From NCBI RefSeq assembly GCF_002093745.1, contig NZ_MTSB01000015.1:1-64000 (forward strand): a stretch of 64,000 bases of DNA, written 5' to 3'. Positions 1 to 8,918 of the stretch are shown here, in pieces (position 1 is the first letter of the stretch; every line of letters starts with the position of its first letter). Source of the DNA: Pseudomonas graminis. Lineage in GTDB: Bacteria > Pseudomonadota > Gammaproteobacteria > Pseudomonadales > Pseudomonadaceae. A model generated the notes under the pieces. It had not been told where the DNA came from. It searched no databases and was given only the letters and a program-made list of their open reading frames with translations. Position numbers and translations under genes: made by a program.

Positions 1-8
1 CGTCAAGA
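1..8 (+). rRNA. rrf: 3' end of an upstream 5S rRNA gene (partial)
   Basis: The first bases of the window match the last bases of the complete 5S gene that follows (about 224-231), and the sequence after them (to about 33) is nearly identical to the sequence after that gene. I read this as the tail of a first 5S copy whose body lies left of the window. It is followed by its own terminator hairpin at about 22-51. Only a few rRNA bases are visible, so the call rests on the shared flank. Confidence 0.7.
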
Positions 9-21
9 TTAAATTCCGAAA

Positions 22-52
22 ACCCTCATCGCTGACGCGTTGAGGGTTTTTG
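22..52 (+). terminator. Rho-independent terminator after first 5S copy
   Basis: An imperfect hairpin (AACCCTCA pairing with TGAGGGTT) is followed by a run of T. It sits directly after the partial 5S tail and is similar in sequence to the terminator of the second 5S copy. Confidence 0.7.
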
Positions 53-114
53 TTTAAGTAGAAGTCACCAATATTCGCTGGCACGTTACCTGATAACGGA
101 TCAGCAACAGAATT

Positions 115-231
115 TCTTGACGACCATAGAGCATTGGAACCACCTGATCCCATCCCGAACTCAGCAGTGAAACGATGTATCGCCGATGGTAGTGTGGGGT
201 TTCCCCATGTGAGAGTAGGTCATCGTCAAGA
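115..231 (+). rRNA. rrf: 5S ribosomal RNA
   Basis: This is a complete 5S rRNA gene of about 117 nt, recognised from conserved 5S segments: the CCTGATCCCATCCCGAACTC block, the CGCCGATGGTAGTGTGGGG block and the closing GAGAGTAGG segment. The ends pair (TCTTGACGA with TCGTCAAGA). It is the second 5S in tandem at the distal end of an rRNA operon whose 16S and 23S genes would lie to the left. Tandem 5S genes occur in some Pseudomonas rrn operons. Confidence 0.95.
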
Positions 232-244
232 TTAAATTCCGAAA

Positions 245-276
245 CCCCTCATCGCTTAGGCGATGAGGGGTTTTGT
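245..276 (+). terminator. Rho-independent terminator of the rRNA operon
   Basis: A strong stem (CCCCTCATCGC with GCGATGAGGGG) is followed by TTTT. It ends the rrn transcript before the convergent mgo operon. Confidence 0.9.
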
Positions 277-300
277 CGTTATGGGCTATCACTGCGTATG

Positions 301-335
301 AAAAAGCCCGCCCAGGCTTTCGCGCTGAGCGGGCT
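301..335 (-). terminator. Terminator of the mgo operon
   Basis: On the minus strand a stem AGCCCGC / GCGGGCT is followed by TTTTT. It lies just past the mgoD stop and converges with the rRNA terminator. Confidence 0.8.
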
Positions 336-350
336 ACGGGAACGCTTCTG

Positions 351-827
351 TCAGGCAAACAGGTTGCGCACGTTATTCATGGCACCGTCAGCAAAGCCCT
401 GAAGAAACGCTTCAAAAGCAGCGCCTTCAGGACCTCCCTGAACGGGATCGGCAATGATCGTCCAGCTGGCAACACACGCCTTGTCACCTGTAGCTTCAAC
501 GGTCATCGCCGCCCATAGGTTGCTGACCGGCAAACTGGTGTGGATCAACGACCAGGTCATGCACAGCGATTGATCATCGCGGGAATTCAACTGCTCGATG
601 GCCACATTACCGTCCTTGAACAGCTTCTTGCGAACCGAGCCAGCGCCCGTGCCTGTGACCTCGGTACTTTCCAGCGCAGTAATGAAAGCCTGAAATCCGC
701 CAAAGTCACCTACAACGGCCCATACGCTATGGGCATCGCCGGGGACTTCCACTGCTGACACTACACGGCATATTTCCGGGTTCTTGATCAGGGTGTCTGG
801 TTTCAGATGGTTGTGAATTGTATGCAT
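351..827 (-). CDS. mgoD: MgoD, SRPBCC/polyketide cyclase-like protein
   Basis: This protein of about 158 aa has the START/Bet v1-like SRPBCC fold pattern: an N-terminal strand followed by VWAVVGDFGGFQAF, then alternating strands and a long C-terminal amphipathic helix. SRPBCC proteins bind hydrophobic ligands in a cavity. It is the last gene of a four-gene operon in the mgoB-C-A-D order known from P. syringae mangotoxin producers, and that context names it. I chose the ATG at 827 because GGAG lies just upstream; an in-frame ATG at 839 lacks a Shine-Dalgarno sequence. mgo products make a diazeniumdiolate-type signal (leudiazen family) that activates mangotoxin synthesis. The exact step for MgoD is not established by the sequence. 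Confidence 0.85.
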   Translation of the reverse strand: MHTIHNHLKPDTLIKNPEICRVVSAVEVPGDAHSVWAVVGDFGGFQAFITALESTEVTGTGAGSVRKKLFKDGNVAIEQLNSRDDQSLCMTWSLIHTSLPVSNLWAAMTVEATGDKACVASWTIIADPVQGGPEGAAFEAFLQGFADGAMNNVRNLFA

Positions 828-861
828 GTCTTTCTCCATTTACGTCAGTGGGGGTTATTGT

Positions 862-3800
862 TCAGATGAAGTCGGTTTCTTTCAGGTAATCGCAGCCTTT
901 GCGCAACAGCGCCGGAGTTTTCTGCGGATAGTGCTCGCCCATGAGACGTATGCCGTTCAGCGCGTTCTGGTACTCGATCATCGAAATATCGCCGATGTCC
1001 TCTTCGAAACCGTCGAGGTAGAAACCCAGCACGCCAAACAACGCGTTCTGGCTGTCGACCCGGCTGAGCTGGGCCTGCCATTGCGCTACGCTGACCAGTT
1101 CGAACGGGCACCCGGCGTCGCGGAAGGCTTCCACGTAGCAGGTCCAGCTCAAGGGCTCGGGGTTATGCAGATTGAAGACCGCGCGGCCACGCTCATGACG
1201 ACTGGCATGAAAGCCGATGAATCGCGCCAGGAAGTCCACCGGCATCAGATCGAAGTTGATGTCGAACGCCGGAACCTGGCCCAGCTGCAAAGAGCCCTTG
1301 AGCATCAGCATCAGGCGATTTTTCTGTGGCTGGCACACGCCGGTGATGCTGTTGAAGGCGATGTTGCCGGGCCGGTAGATGTTTACCCATGCGCCCTGAT
1401 CGCGGGCTTGTTGCAAGACACGTTCAGCCACCCATTTCGAAAGGTTGTAGCCGTTCTTGATGTAAATGGGCGGGGTATCGGCGGCAGGCTGCTCAAGCAC
1501 GTTACCTGCCGCGTCGATGGCGCTTGAGGCGGACACTGTCGAGACGAAATTGAAGATTTTCTTGCTGCGCCCTTCACACAGCTTCAGGCATTCGAAGATG
1601 GGAGCGACGTTGTCTTTGGCCAGCGCCTCATAGTCCTGAACGTGGTTCACGTTGGCCGCGTTATGCACCAGCGCACCGAACTCACGGTCCAGTCGCTCAT
1701 ACACGTCCTCACTCAGGCCCAGCCCGGGCCGGGTGACATCCGCTGCATAAACGCGCACCCGACTCAGGTCCAGATGATCCAGGCGGTTCTCCCGTAATGC
1801 ATGCTCAAAACGCTGCCGTGCGCTTTGCCCCGGAGACTCTCGGACCAGGCAGGCAATTTCGGTCGCCCCCCAATTCAGTAACGCCTCAACGATATGCACA
1901 CCCAGAAAACCGTTAGCGCCGGTGACGATCACCTTATGAACATCACCCAGTCTGCTGACAGGAAGCGTCGACAGAGTGATGCCCTGATTCGCGTCCATCA
2001 GGGCTTGGGGGCTGACCGTGAAGGTTGAAGCACCATCGCTGTTGATCAGGTTGGCCAGGGTCAGCACCGTGGGCGCTTCGATAAAACGGTTGATCGGGAT
2101 GCTGCGCCCGAACCGCTCGCGAATCCCCAGCAACAAGCGCGAGAGCAAAATCGAATGGCCGCCCAGGTTGAAAAAGCTTTCGTCAGTCGAGATATCTCTC
2201 GGTGGCAACTCCAACAGCTCGGCCCACAGTTCCAGTAGCGCCTGCTCCTGCTCGTTTGCGGGCAAGCGTCGGGTGTGCTGCTCGGTAAAGCTCAGCGGTA
2301 TTTCCAGCAACGCCTTGCGATCTACTTTACCGTTGCTGGCAAACGGCATGCCGGGCAATACGGTGTACACGGCGGGGTGCATGTAGTCCGGCAGAAGGCG
2401 TTGCACGTGTGACCTCAGCGCCTGTTCATCATGCTCTGCGTGAGGTTGAGCGAGAAACGCCAGAACCCGACGTTGTCCGTCGATCACGACCGCGACTTGC
2501 CGGTACAACTGACTGGCCCGCAGGCAATGCTCGATCTCTTCAGGTTCGACCCGAAAGCCGCGGATCTTCACCTGATTGTCACGGCGGCCGATCAGGACGA
2601 TTCCTTCGGCTGTCCACTTGGCGATATCGCCGGTACGGTAGGCACGCATCTGCTGCCCGTCCGCCGCCGTCAGCCACACATAGCGCTCGGCGGTCAGCTC
2701 TGGATTGTTCACATAGCCCAGGCACACGCCGGGGCCTACGATGTACAACTCCCCCGGAGTCTGCTCGGCGACCGGCTGCAAGTGCTCGTCCAGTATCCAC
2801 ACCTGGCTGTTGGCAATCGGTTTCCCCAGATGGCGGTTACTGCGGGATGGCTGGAACTCGCACGCCGTAACCAGAACGGTGGCCTCGGTCGGGCCATACA
2901 GGTTATGGAAGTGGCACTGCCCGCCAAGTTGCTCGATCACGAGTGGTTCACAGACGTCTCCGCCGGTCACGACATGCTCAAGCCCCAACGGCTGATCCAG
3001 CGGCAGAATGCTCAACAGCGCAGGCGGCAGAAACGCATGTGTGATGCCTCGCTGCAGAAACGCGACCAATTGCAACGGATCACGACGCTGGTCTTCATCC
3101 GGCACTACCAGCTCGGCGCCACTGAGCCATGTAGGGAAAATGTCGATAACCGACGAATCAAAACTCAGCGTCGAAAATTGCAGCACCCGGCTGTGTTCGT
3201 TCAGGCTCACATACTCGGCGTACCAGGCTGTGAAATGGCTGAGGTTGCGCTGGCTGAGCAACACACCTTTCGGCTGCCCGGTGGTGCCTGACGTGTACAG
3301 CGCCATGCAGGGAGCGTCCGGACCAGGTTGGACGCTCCTGACAGGTAAGGCCCCATCGACCGGGTTGACTGCGCTGATGTTCAGCGCAGGGAACTCGGCA
3401 GCCGCCAAGGGGTGCGAACCATCGTGCAACAGCAGCAGCGCACCCGAGTTTTCCAGGATGTATTGCTGGCGTTGCAGAGGTTGGCCAGGATCAAGCGGAA
3501 GATAGACTGCACCGCAGCCGAGAATTGCCAGAATGCCTGCATACAGCTCAGCCGACTTGGGCAGACAAATGCCGATCACCGGAGGCGTATCAACAATGGC
3601 ACGTGCCAGTACGGGCAGCAAAAGACGCTGAATAGCGACGCTACGCGCCTGCAGCGCTCGATAGCTGAACGTCTGGTTCTGAATCGACAATGCAGGGCGC
3701 TCGGCAAACTTCAGCAGTGCCTGTTCCAGTCGTGCGGTGACCGGTGTTTCGGCAGTCCTCAGCAGGTGGGGTTGCGCTGTCTGGTTCAGGCGATGTTCAA

Positions 3801-4305
3801 ACAGCAACTGATCCAGCGCCTGCAAGCCATCCTGCCGTTCGCACGGGTCAGGTTTCACGGCAGGCAGGCTGTTGAAATAGCCGTCGTCCCTTGAAAACCG
3901 GCTTACCTGCAACGCCGCCAGGTCCACCATTCTCGCCACCGCCTCATCGCGCAGCATGCGCCCGTTGCCGGAGGTCTCGATCGGCAAATACTCGCAGGCA
4001 ATCAAGCGTCCAGCGTGAGCCGCGCCCTGCCAACACAACAGCTCCAGTTGAGGCAGCCCTGTGTCCTGAGGCGCGCTGAAGCCGACGCTCAGGCTCAGGT
4101 GAACATGATCGCCACCGCTCGCCAGCGCCTCGCCCGGTTGCAGGCTGCCATCGTCGATCACCATCGAAGCATCAGGCATCGACAAGGCATGCAGCGCGTG
4201 TTGATCAGACAGGTGACGCACGTCATGACCATGATCCTGCAACTCGGTATTCAGTGCGCTCAGGGTCGAGCTGTGACCGATGAGTACGATCGCCAGGCGC
4301 TTCAT
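862..4305 (-). CDS. mgoA: MgoA, single-module NRPS (adenylation, carrier, reductase)
   Basis: A protein of about 1147 aa with three parts after a poorly conserved N-terminal stretch of about 180 aa. The adenylation domain shows YTSGTTGQPKG, LYGPTEA, YRTGD and NGKVDRK. The carrier domain has the phosphopantetheine site FFNLGGHS. A C-terminal thioester-reductase domain has the NAD(P)-binding motif VTGANGFLG and the YNLSK catalytic pair. There is no condensation domain, so it should activate one amino acid and release it reductively. The start at 4305 overlaps the mgoC stop (ATGA), implying coupled translation; an upstream in-frame start at 4356 would lie inside mgoC. The architecture and neighbours match MgoA/PvfC. 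Leucine as substrate in the leudiazen pathway is literature knowledge, not read from a specificity code here. Confidence 0.92.
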   Translation of the reverse strand: MKRLAIVLIGHSSTLSALNTELQDHGHDVRHLSDQHALHALSMPDASMVIDDGSLQPGEALASGGDHVHLSLSVGFSAPQDTGLPQLELLCWQGAAHAGRLIACEYLPIETSGNGRMLRDEAVARMVDLAALQVSRFSRDDGYFNSLPAVKPDPCERQDGLQALDQLLFEHRLNQTAQPHLLRTAETPVTARLEQALLKFAERPALSIQNQTFSYRALQARSVAIQRLLLPVLARAIVDTPPVIGICLPKSAELYAGILAILGCGAVYLPLDPGQPLQRQQYILENSGALLLLHDGSHPLAAAEFPALNISAVNPVDGALPVRSVQPGPDAPCMALYTSGTTGQPKGVLLSQRNLSHFTAWYAEYVSLNEHSRVLQFSTLSFDSSVIDIFPTWLSGAELVVPDEDQRRDPLQLVAFLQRGITHAFLPPALLSILPLDQPLGLEHVVTGGDVCEPLVIEQLGGQCHFHNLYGPTEATVLVTACEFQPSRSNRHLGKPIANSQVWILDEHLQPVAEQTPGELYIVGPGVCLGYVNNPELTAERYVWLTAADGQQMRAYRTGDIAKWTAEGIVLIGRRDNQVKIRGFRVEPEEIEHCLRASQLYRQVAVVIDGQRRVLAFLAQPHAEHDEQALRSHVQRLLPDYMHPAVYTVLPGMPFASNGKVDRKALLEIPLSFTEQHTRRLPANEQEQALLELWAELLELPPRDISTDESFFNLGGHSILLSRLLLGIRERFGRSIPINRFIEAPTVLTLANLINSDGASTFTVSPQALMDANQGITLSTLPVSRLGDVHKVIVTGANGFLGVHIVEALLNWGATEIACLVRESPGQSARQRFEHALRENRLDHLDLSRVRVYAADVTRPGLGLSEDVYERLDREFGALVHNAANVNHVQDYEALAKDNVAPIFECLKLCEGRSKKIFNFVSTVSASSAIDAAGNVLEQPAADTPPIYIKNGYNLSKWVAERVLQQARDQGAWVNIYRPGNIAFNSITGVCQPQKNRLMLMLKGSLQLGQVPAFDINFDLMPVDFLARFIGFHASRHERGRAVFNLHNPEPLSWTCYVEAFRDAGCPFELVSVAQWQAQLSRVDSQNALFGVLGFYLDGFEEDIGDISMIEYQNALNGIRLMGEHYPQKTPALLRKGCDYLKETDFI

Positions 4306-5249
4306 TGCAGTGTGCCCTGAGCAGGCAGATAGTCCGCCAGCGCGCGTTGCACGCAAGGGTCTTCCAGCATCGAACTGTTCTTGAAGAAGCGCACGATATT
4401 GCCGATCAGCGGATGATGGCGATTGACGGGAAAGTCCATCGCCCTGGTTTCAGCCTTGAGCGCCTGCTTCACCGACTCAGGCACCTCCAGGTGGTCAATC
4501 AAGGTGAAATCAAAGCCGCTCTGGATGTCATTGGTTAAATATTGAGCGATGAACACGGGCATGATGCGGGCGATGCACTCACGGTCCTGTTCGGCTGCGG
4601 TGTGCCAATAGATCCGCACCAGTCGTGCCCAGAACCCCGAATGCCGTCCCTCGTCCAGCAAGTGGTCTGCCATCAGCCCCTTGACCGACTGCTTGATGGA
4701 GTCATCCTTGGCGAAAGCGGCTACATCGTTGGTGACGGTGTTTTCAGCAATGGCGACGCAGATCAGTTCCACGGCACTGCGCAAATGCACGGGTGCCAGA
4801 GCGAGGGCGGCGGGTATGGCACGGCTGAGCTCGATCTCCTCAGGCAACTGAATGGGCTGGATGCCGGTCAGGGCGATGGTCTGTTGCATGAAGTCCATCG
4901 CCACCAGCGCGTGATAATCCTCGTCGACCACCACGGTCATCGCGTCATAGCGGCAGGCAAACGGAAAGCGGATCGTGAAGTTGTCCTTGGCAATGCTGCG
5001 CGCTGTTTTGTCGACGATCTCGGTTTCAAAGATCACCACATCGTTGATGAACTTGTAGAGGCTCTGCACCAGCGCATAATCACGCAAGTGTGCGCACTCC
5101 CGGGTGAACGTGTCGCTAAGCACCAACGGCTGGCGGCTGAGGGGGTAGATCAGTTTTTCATCGTTCTCGACAATCCTGCGTGGGCGAGTACGAATGGTGG
5201 CGCGGCCTTCCCACGCATCGATGAACGACGTGTAGTCTTCTGCTTTCAT
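4302..5249 (-). CDS. mgoC: MgoC, AurF-type diiron N-oxygenase
   Basis: A 315-aa protein of the p-aminobenzoate N-oxygenase (AurF) family. The helical diiron core is visible as ELICVAIAENTVTND and, about 30 residues later, DHLLDEGRHSGFW, supplying the Glu and His ligands (ExxH-like). The family oxidises amines to hydroxylamine or nitro level, which fits building an N-N(O) bond in a diazeniumdiolate signal. The start at 5249 has AGGAAG just upstream; a longer in-frame reading to 5537 runs through mgoB and is a shadow. It begins 19 bp after mgoB ends and overlaps mgoA by 4 bp. Confidence 0.9.
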   Translation of the reverse strand: MKAEDYTSFIDAWEGRATIRTRPRRIVENDEKLIYPLSRQPLVLSDTFTRECAHLRDYALVQSLYKFINDVVIFETEIVDKTARSIAKDNFTIRFPFACRYDAMTVVVDEDYHALVAMDFMQQTIALTGIQPIQLPEEIELSRAIPAALALAPVHLRSAVELICVAIAENTVTNDVAAFAKDDSIKQSVKGLMADHLLDEGRHSGFWARLVRIYWHTAAEQDRECIARIMPVFIAQYLTNDIQSGFDFTLIDHLEVPESVKQALKAETRAMDFPVNRHHPLIGNIVRFFKNSSMLEDPCVQRALADYLPAQGTLQ

Positions 5250-5268
5250 GATGGCTTCCTTGTAGGGG

Positions 5269-6066
5269 TCAGAGTGTTGCGACCGAGTCCTGCACGCTGG
5301 CCTGCGCCAGCGGTGCGCGCATGCTGATGCGCAGCGTGTCCCACAGCCGGACCCTGCTTTCCACGGCCGCGATGGCCGCCTGATACACCTCTCGCTCACG
5401 CTGCGCGTCGCCAGCGACCAGGCGATCGAGCAAGTGTTCTGCTGCGGGGCCGTGGTCTTCGGAGTCCACTTCGATGTGGCGCTCCAGGTAGTAGCGAAAG
5501 GTCGGCGCCTGGTTAACGGTGATGCCCCAGTCATCAAGGATGCTTTGGAACATCAACGGGATAACGCTCTCGCGACCATGCAGAAATGCTGCGGCGACGC
5601 TGTGTGCGGGTGCATGGAGGGCTGTTTCGAGTGTGTGTGTCACGAAGGCCGTTGCCGCCTGACCTGCATTGACCTGCTGCAGCGCTATCGAGTAATGCAC
5701 GCCTTGTCTTTGCAGTTCGATAAAGCGCTCGATCTGTGTGGTGCTCGCGCCGATTTCGCGCATGGCGTCCAGGTACAGCTCGAAGTGGCTGTAGTGGCCT
5801 TGTCCCAACTTGTCGTCGGATTCCTCCCCCAGCACAATCTCATTGATCAGGCGGGCGGCAGAGGCGTCCGTCGGTGGCAGCCAGGGCAGTTGGGTGCAGG
5901 TCAGTTCCTGCTGCAGACGCTTGGTCAACGACATGAAATCCCAGACCGCAAATACATGGGTTTCCATAAAGCGCCTCAGCACAGGCAATGCAGTAATTTC
6001 TGCAAAGATAGGGTGGCGGCTCAGTTCAACTTTCTGATGGGCAAGTCGTGTTTTCTCACAAGGCAC
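5269..6066 (-). CDS. mgoB: MgoB, haem-oxygenase-like (DUF3050-type) protein
   Basis: This is the first gene of the mgo operon, about 265 aa. It has the all-helical haem-oxygenase-like pattern of the DUF3050 group, with [15 protein letters not shown] near the N-terminus, [10 protein letters not shown], and the late motif [15 protein letters not shown] with clustered acidic and His residues that could bind metal. Family members are probable non-haem iron oxidases. I place the start at GTG 6066 because AAAGGA lies at good spacing; the longer TTG start at 6117 has no such site. A long 5' leader (up to 770 bp) precedes it. Confidence 0.87.
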   Translation of the reverse strand: MPCEKTRLAHQKVELSRHPIFAEITALPVLRRFMETHVFAVWDFMSLTKRLQQELTCTQLPWLPPTDASAARLINEIVLGEESDDKLGQGHYSHFELYLDAMREIGASTTQIERFIELQRQGVHYSIALQQVNAGQAATAFVTHTLETALHAPAHSVAAAFLHGRESVIPLMFQSILDDWGITVNQAPTFRYYLERHIEVDSEDHGPAAEHLLDRLVAGDAQREREVYQAAIAAVESRVRLWDTLRISMRAPLAQASVQDSVATL

Positions 6067-6835
6067 GGCGATATCCTTTCGGTCAGGTGGAGTATTTAAA
6101 GTTGCACGGTCTTTCAATGAGTCTTGCTGTTACAGGCCAAGAGCAAAGGCTGCCATTTACCCGTGCAACAGGCGAACGACGGCCTGCTGTTCACCGCAGG
6201 GGAGCACAGTAAGTTCACGGCTTTACGCTCATTTACAAAAGCGGCTTGATGCCACAGGCCTTGTCAGCCGGGCGCTGCAGCAACGGGTTATGTGGGCTGC
6301 GGGGAAAACTTAAAACATATTTAATAATGCGTGCAATCATTTTTTAATAATAATTAAACAGCCTGTTTTTAAGCGTGTGAGAGGCTGTATAAACAACCGG
6401 TGAGGTGGTTTATTTGGGTGCAGACAACCCTTCCGACTGATTGAGTCAGAATAATTAATAATGAGCGAATGCCTCACTCAGCGTTGTCGTTCAGCCGAAT
6501 AATCAAGTTAATGGTTTTTATGGGCGGTGTTGGAAATGACTTCCAATGTCTGTGTGCCCCGTTCAGCAACTCCTTATCCATTGAGTTCAGATGAACAGAG
6601 AACTGTCCCGATCCTGCGTGGGCAGTTCAGCCGTCTCCAGGCAATACCCTCCGGGTGGGTTCCCCAGGACCACGACCGAGTTTGCCTCATTCCAGTGTCA
6701 GGCCACCCGTGATCAGGAAAATAGATATGAAAGCGCCATGCCAAGTGTCGGCAATGCGAGGAGAGGTGCAGAGGGGCGCGGACGGTCAGTCTGCAGGTGA
6801 TGCTTCAAAACCTGCAGATCGACCGTTTCGCTTAT
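6067..6835 (-). promoter_or_regulatory. Leader and promoter region of the mgo operon
   Basis: This 769-bp gap separates the gntR gene from mgoB on the same strand. It includes a strongly AT-rich stretch at about 6300-6360. A tentative minus-strand sigma70 pair is TTGCAC at 6331-6336 with a weak TTTAAG at 6309-6314, which would give a leader of about 240 nt. Near 6790-6818 is a perfect 9-bp inverted repeat (TCTGCAGGT / ACCTGCAGA) just after the gntR stop, possibly part of its transcription end, though there is no U-run. The short reading frames in the gap have no recognisable product. Confidence 0.45.
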
Positions 6836-7573
6836 TCAGGCGGGGTTTTTCTTCTGTGTGCGGGAAGGCTTCGCGTTGATAGCCTTGTTGCTGCTCAGGT
6901 ACTGAGTGACCGCCTTGACGCCGCGGTTGAGGTGAAGCGTCAGTGCATCTACACACGGCTCGACGGCCTTCTGCTCGGCCAGCCGGAGCAACTCCCAGTG
7001 ATCGTCCTGAGAAAGCTTGCCAAGCCCCATCGCGGAGAGGTTGAAGCGCAAAAAACGCTCCTCTTCGTTCAGGCCTTCTTCAACCAGCCGCATCAGACGC
7101 TTGTTGCGTGTCTTGGCGTACAGCGACAGGTGAAACAGCCGATTGAGCCTGCCGATCTGACCGAAGTCGGTCTCTACCTCGAGCTGTTCGATGTAGCCGG
7201 CGGCGGCGGCCAGGTCGTTGGCGTCCAGCAACGGAATGGACAGGCGCAATGCCTCGGACTCCAGCAAAATCCGCAGGGCATAAGCGTCCACAGCGTCTTC
7301 GGTGATCAACGGCGCGACCACCGCGCCCTTGTGCGTTTCGACGCGCAACAGGGATTGCGCCTCGAGTTGGCGCAATGCCTCGCGCACGGGCATTCGACTG
7401 ACGCCGAACAGCGTTGCCAGCTCTTGCTGGCGCAAGGCTGTGCCGCTCGGCAAGCTGCCATCGATGATGGCGTTCCGCAGTTTTTCTTCAATCACTGTTC
7501 TGGCAAGGTGCGCCGGAGGCTGCTCATTGCCCAGTACGGAGCCCAGAAAGGCTTCTCTATCTGATTTACGCAT
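6836..7573 (-). CDS. GntR-family transcriptional regulator (FCD type)
   Basis: A 245-aa regulator. Residues of about 20-90 form a winged helix-turn-helix with the GntR signature (RNAIIDGSLPSGTALRQQEL, then VSRMPVREALRQLE). The remainder is an all-helical FCD ligand-binding domain, with conserved metal-type residues around FHLSLY and the late helix. FCD regulators usually sense carboxylates or sugar acids. The ligand and targets cannot be read here. It is not in an operon with mgo (769-bp gap), and the aldo/keto reductase upstream is more than 300 bp away. Confidence 0.9.
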   Translation of the reverse strand: MRKSDREAFLGSVLGNEQPPAHLARTVIEEKLRNAIIDGSLPSGTALRQQELATLFGVSRMPVREALRQLEAQSLLRVETHKGAVVAPLITEDAVDAYALRILLESEALRLSIPLLDANDLAAAAGYIEQLEVETDFGQIGRLNRLFHLSLYAKTRNKRLMRLVEEGLNEEERFLRFNLSAMGLGKLSQDDHWELLRLAEQKAVEPCVDALTLHLNRGVKAVTQYLSSNKAINAKPSRTQKKNPA

Positions 7574-7890
7574 CGGCCTACTTCTTCATCAACCTGACTG
7601 GACAGGGTCCAATTATTCGCTGGATTGCCGACAGACTAGCCAAGCCTTGCCAGCACGTCGCGAAAATAGAAGCGTCATTATGTTTTGCAGCGTGATCCGG
7701 ACAGCATTTCAGGCGCCCGATGATCAATAAACGCACACTATCTTAACGCTCATCCGCCCCGAGTACCGAACGGGCGCTCGAAAGTACACCGTTTTTACCA
7801 GGTTCTGTGGCGATACAGCGCCCTGGAACGGTTATTCCAGAGCACCGTGACGCTGTCCTTCGCGGCATAAGGCCGCAGGTGAGGATCGCC
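7574..7890. other. Intergenic region without a recognisable gene
   Basis: This 317-bp stretch lies between the aldo/keto reductase stop and the gntR start, both on the minus strand. I see no conserved reading frame, RNA gene or clear operator. It should hold the gntR promoter and the reductase transcription end. Confidence 0.5.
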
Positions 7891-8898
7891 TCAGCGAACC
7901 AGGCGGCCGGACACATAATGCTGAACATCATTGAAGCCTGGCGTCGAAGCATGTCCGGGCGTGACCAGCGAGTCGATGAAGGCCTCGTCATCGGCGGTGA
8001 TGTTCACCTGAAGCGCTTTGGTGTAACCGTCCCACTGCTGCTCGTTTCTCGGCCCGACAATGGCTGACGTCACTGCCCTGTTGTTGAGCACCCAGGCGAT
8101 GGCGAATTCGACAATGCCGACACCCTTGTCCTGCACGTACTCCTGAATCCGCTGTGCGATACGCAACGACTCCACGCGCCATTCGGTTTCCAGCAGGCGT
8201 TTGTCCTGACGGCCGGCCCGGCTTTCACTGTCCGGTGTGATATCGGGCGCGTATTTGCCACTGAGCACACCGCGTGCGAGCGGGCTGAAGGGCACTACCC
8301 CCAGGCCGTGATACGCGGCGGCGGTGATCTGCTCGACTTCAGCCTGACGGTTAACGATGTTGTACAGCGGTTGGCTGATGACCGGCTTGTCGACCCCCAG
8401 ACGCTGCGCAACGTTGACGATTTCCGCGATGCGCCAGCCCCGGAAGTTCGACACGCCCCAATAGCGGATCTTTCCCTGACGGATCAGGTCGCCAATCGCC
8501 GAGACCGTCACTTCCAGCGGCGTGTCCTGATCTTCTTTGTGCAGGTAATAGATATCCAGATAGTCGGTGTCCAGTCGTCGCAGGCTGTTCTCGATGGCAT
8601 TGAAGATGTGCTTGCGGTTCAGGCCTGCCCGGTTGGGCATGCCGTCTGCGGGGCCGATGGCGACTTTAGTGGCCAGAACCCAATCGCTGCGCTGCGCCGC
8701 GATGGCCTTGCCGACGATCTCTTCCGAACGACCGCCGTTGTAGACATCCGCTGTGTCGATGAAATTGATGCCCTGGTCCCGGGCCTTGTCGATGATGCGC
8801 AGCGACTCTTCGGTGGCGGTCTGCTCGCCGAACATCATCGAGCCAAGGGTCAATGTGGAAACCTTGAGGCCGGACTGGCCAAGGGTTCGATAATTCAT
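7891..8898 (-). CDS. Aldo/keto reductase
   Basis: A 335-aa NADPH-dependent oxidoreductase of the aldo/keto reductase family. It has MNYRTLGQSGLKVSTLTLGSM at the start, the catalytic FIDTADVYNGGRSEE segment (Asp and Tyr of the tetrad), DIYYLHKED carrying the active-site His region, and a C-terminal cofactor-binding AIVGPRNEQQW. It probably reduces carbonyl compounds in the cytoplasm; the substrate is not evident. The start at 8898 is supported by AAGGAGAT immediately upstream. A longer frame to 8943 runs into the HAD gene. It lies 20 bp downstream of that gene and is probably cotranscribed with it. Confidence 0.92.
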   Translation of the reverse strand: MNYRTLGQSGLKVSTLTLGSMMFGEQTATEESLRIIDKARDQGINFIDTADVYNGGRSEEIVGKAIAAQRSDWVLATKVAIGPADGMPNRAGLNRKHIFNAIENSLRRLDTDYLDIYYLHKEDQDTPLEVTVSAIGDLIRQGKIRYWGVSNFRGWRIAEIVNVAQRLGVDKPVISQPLYNIVNRQAEVEQITAAAYHGLGVVPFSPLARGVLSGKYAPDITPDSESRAGRQDKRLLETEWRVESLRIAQRIQEYVQDKGVGIVEFAIAWVLNNRAVTSAIVGPRNEQQWDGYTKALQVNITADDEAFIDSLVTPGHASTPGFNDVQHYVSGRLVR

Positions 8899-8918
8899 GC
8901 TTATGATCTCCTTTTCAT

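Noticed and set aside
6527..6879. Short overlapping plus-strand frames upstream of mgoB
   Set aside because: They have no ribosome sites, family features or conserved look, and they lie in a probable leader region.
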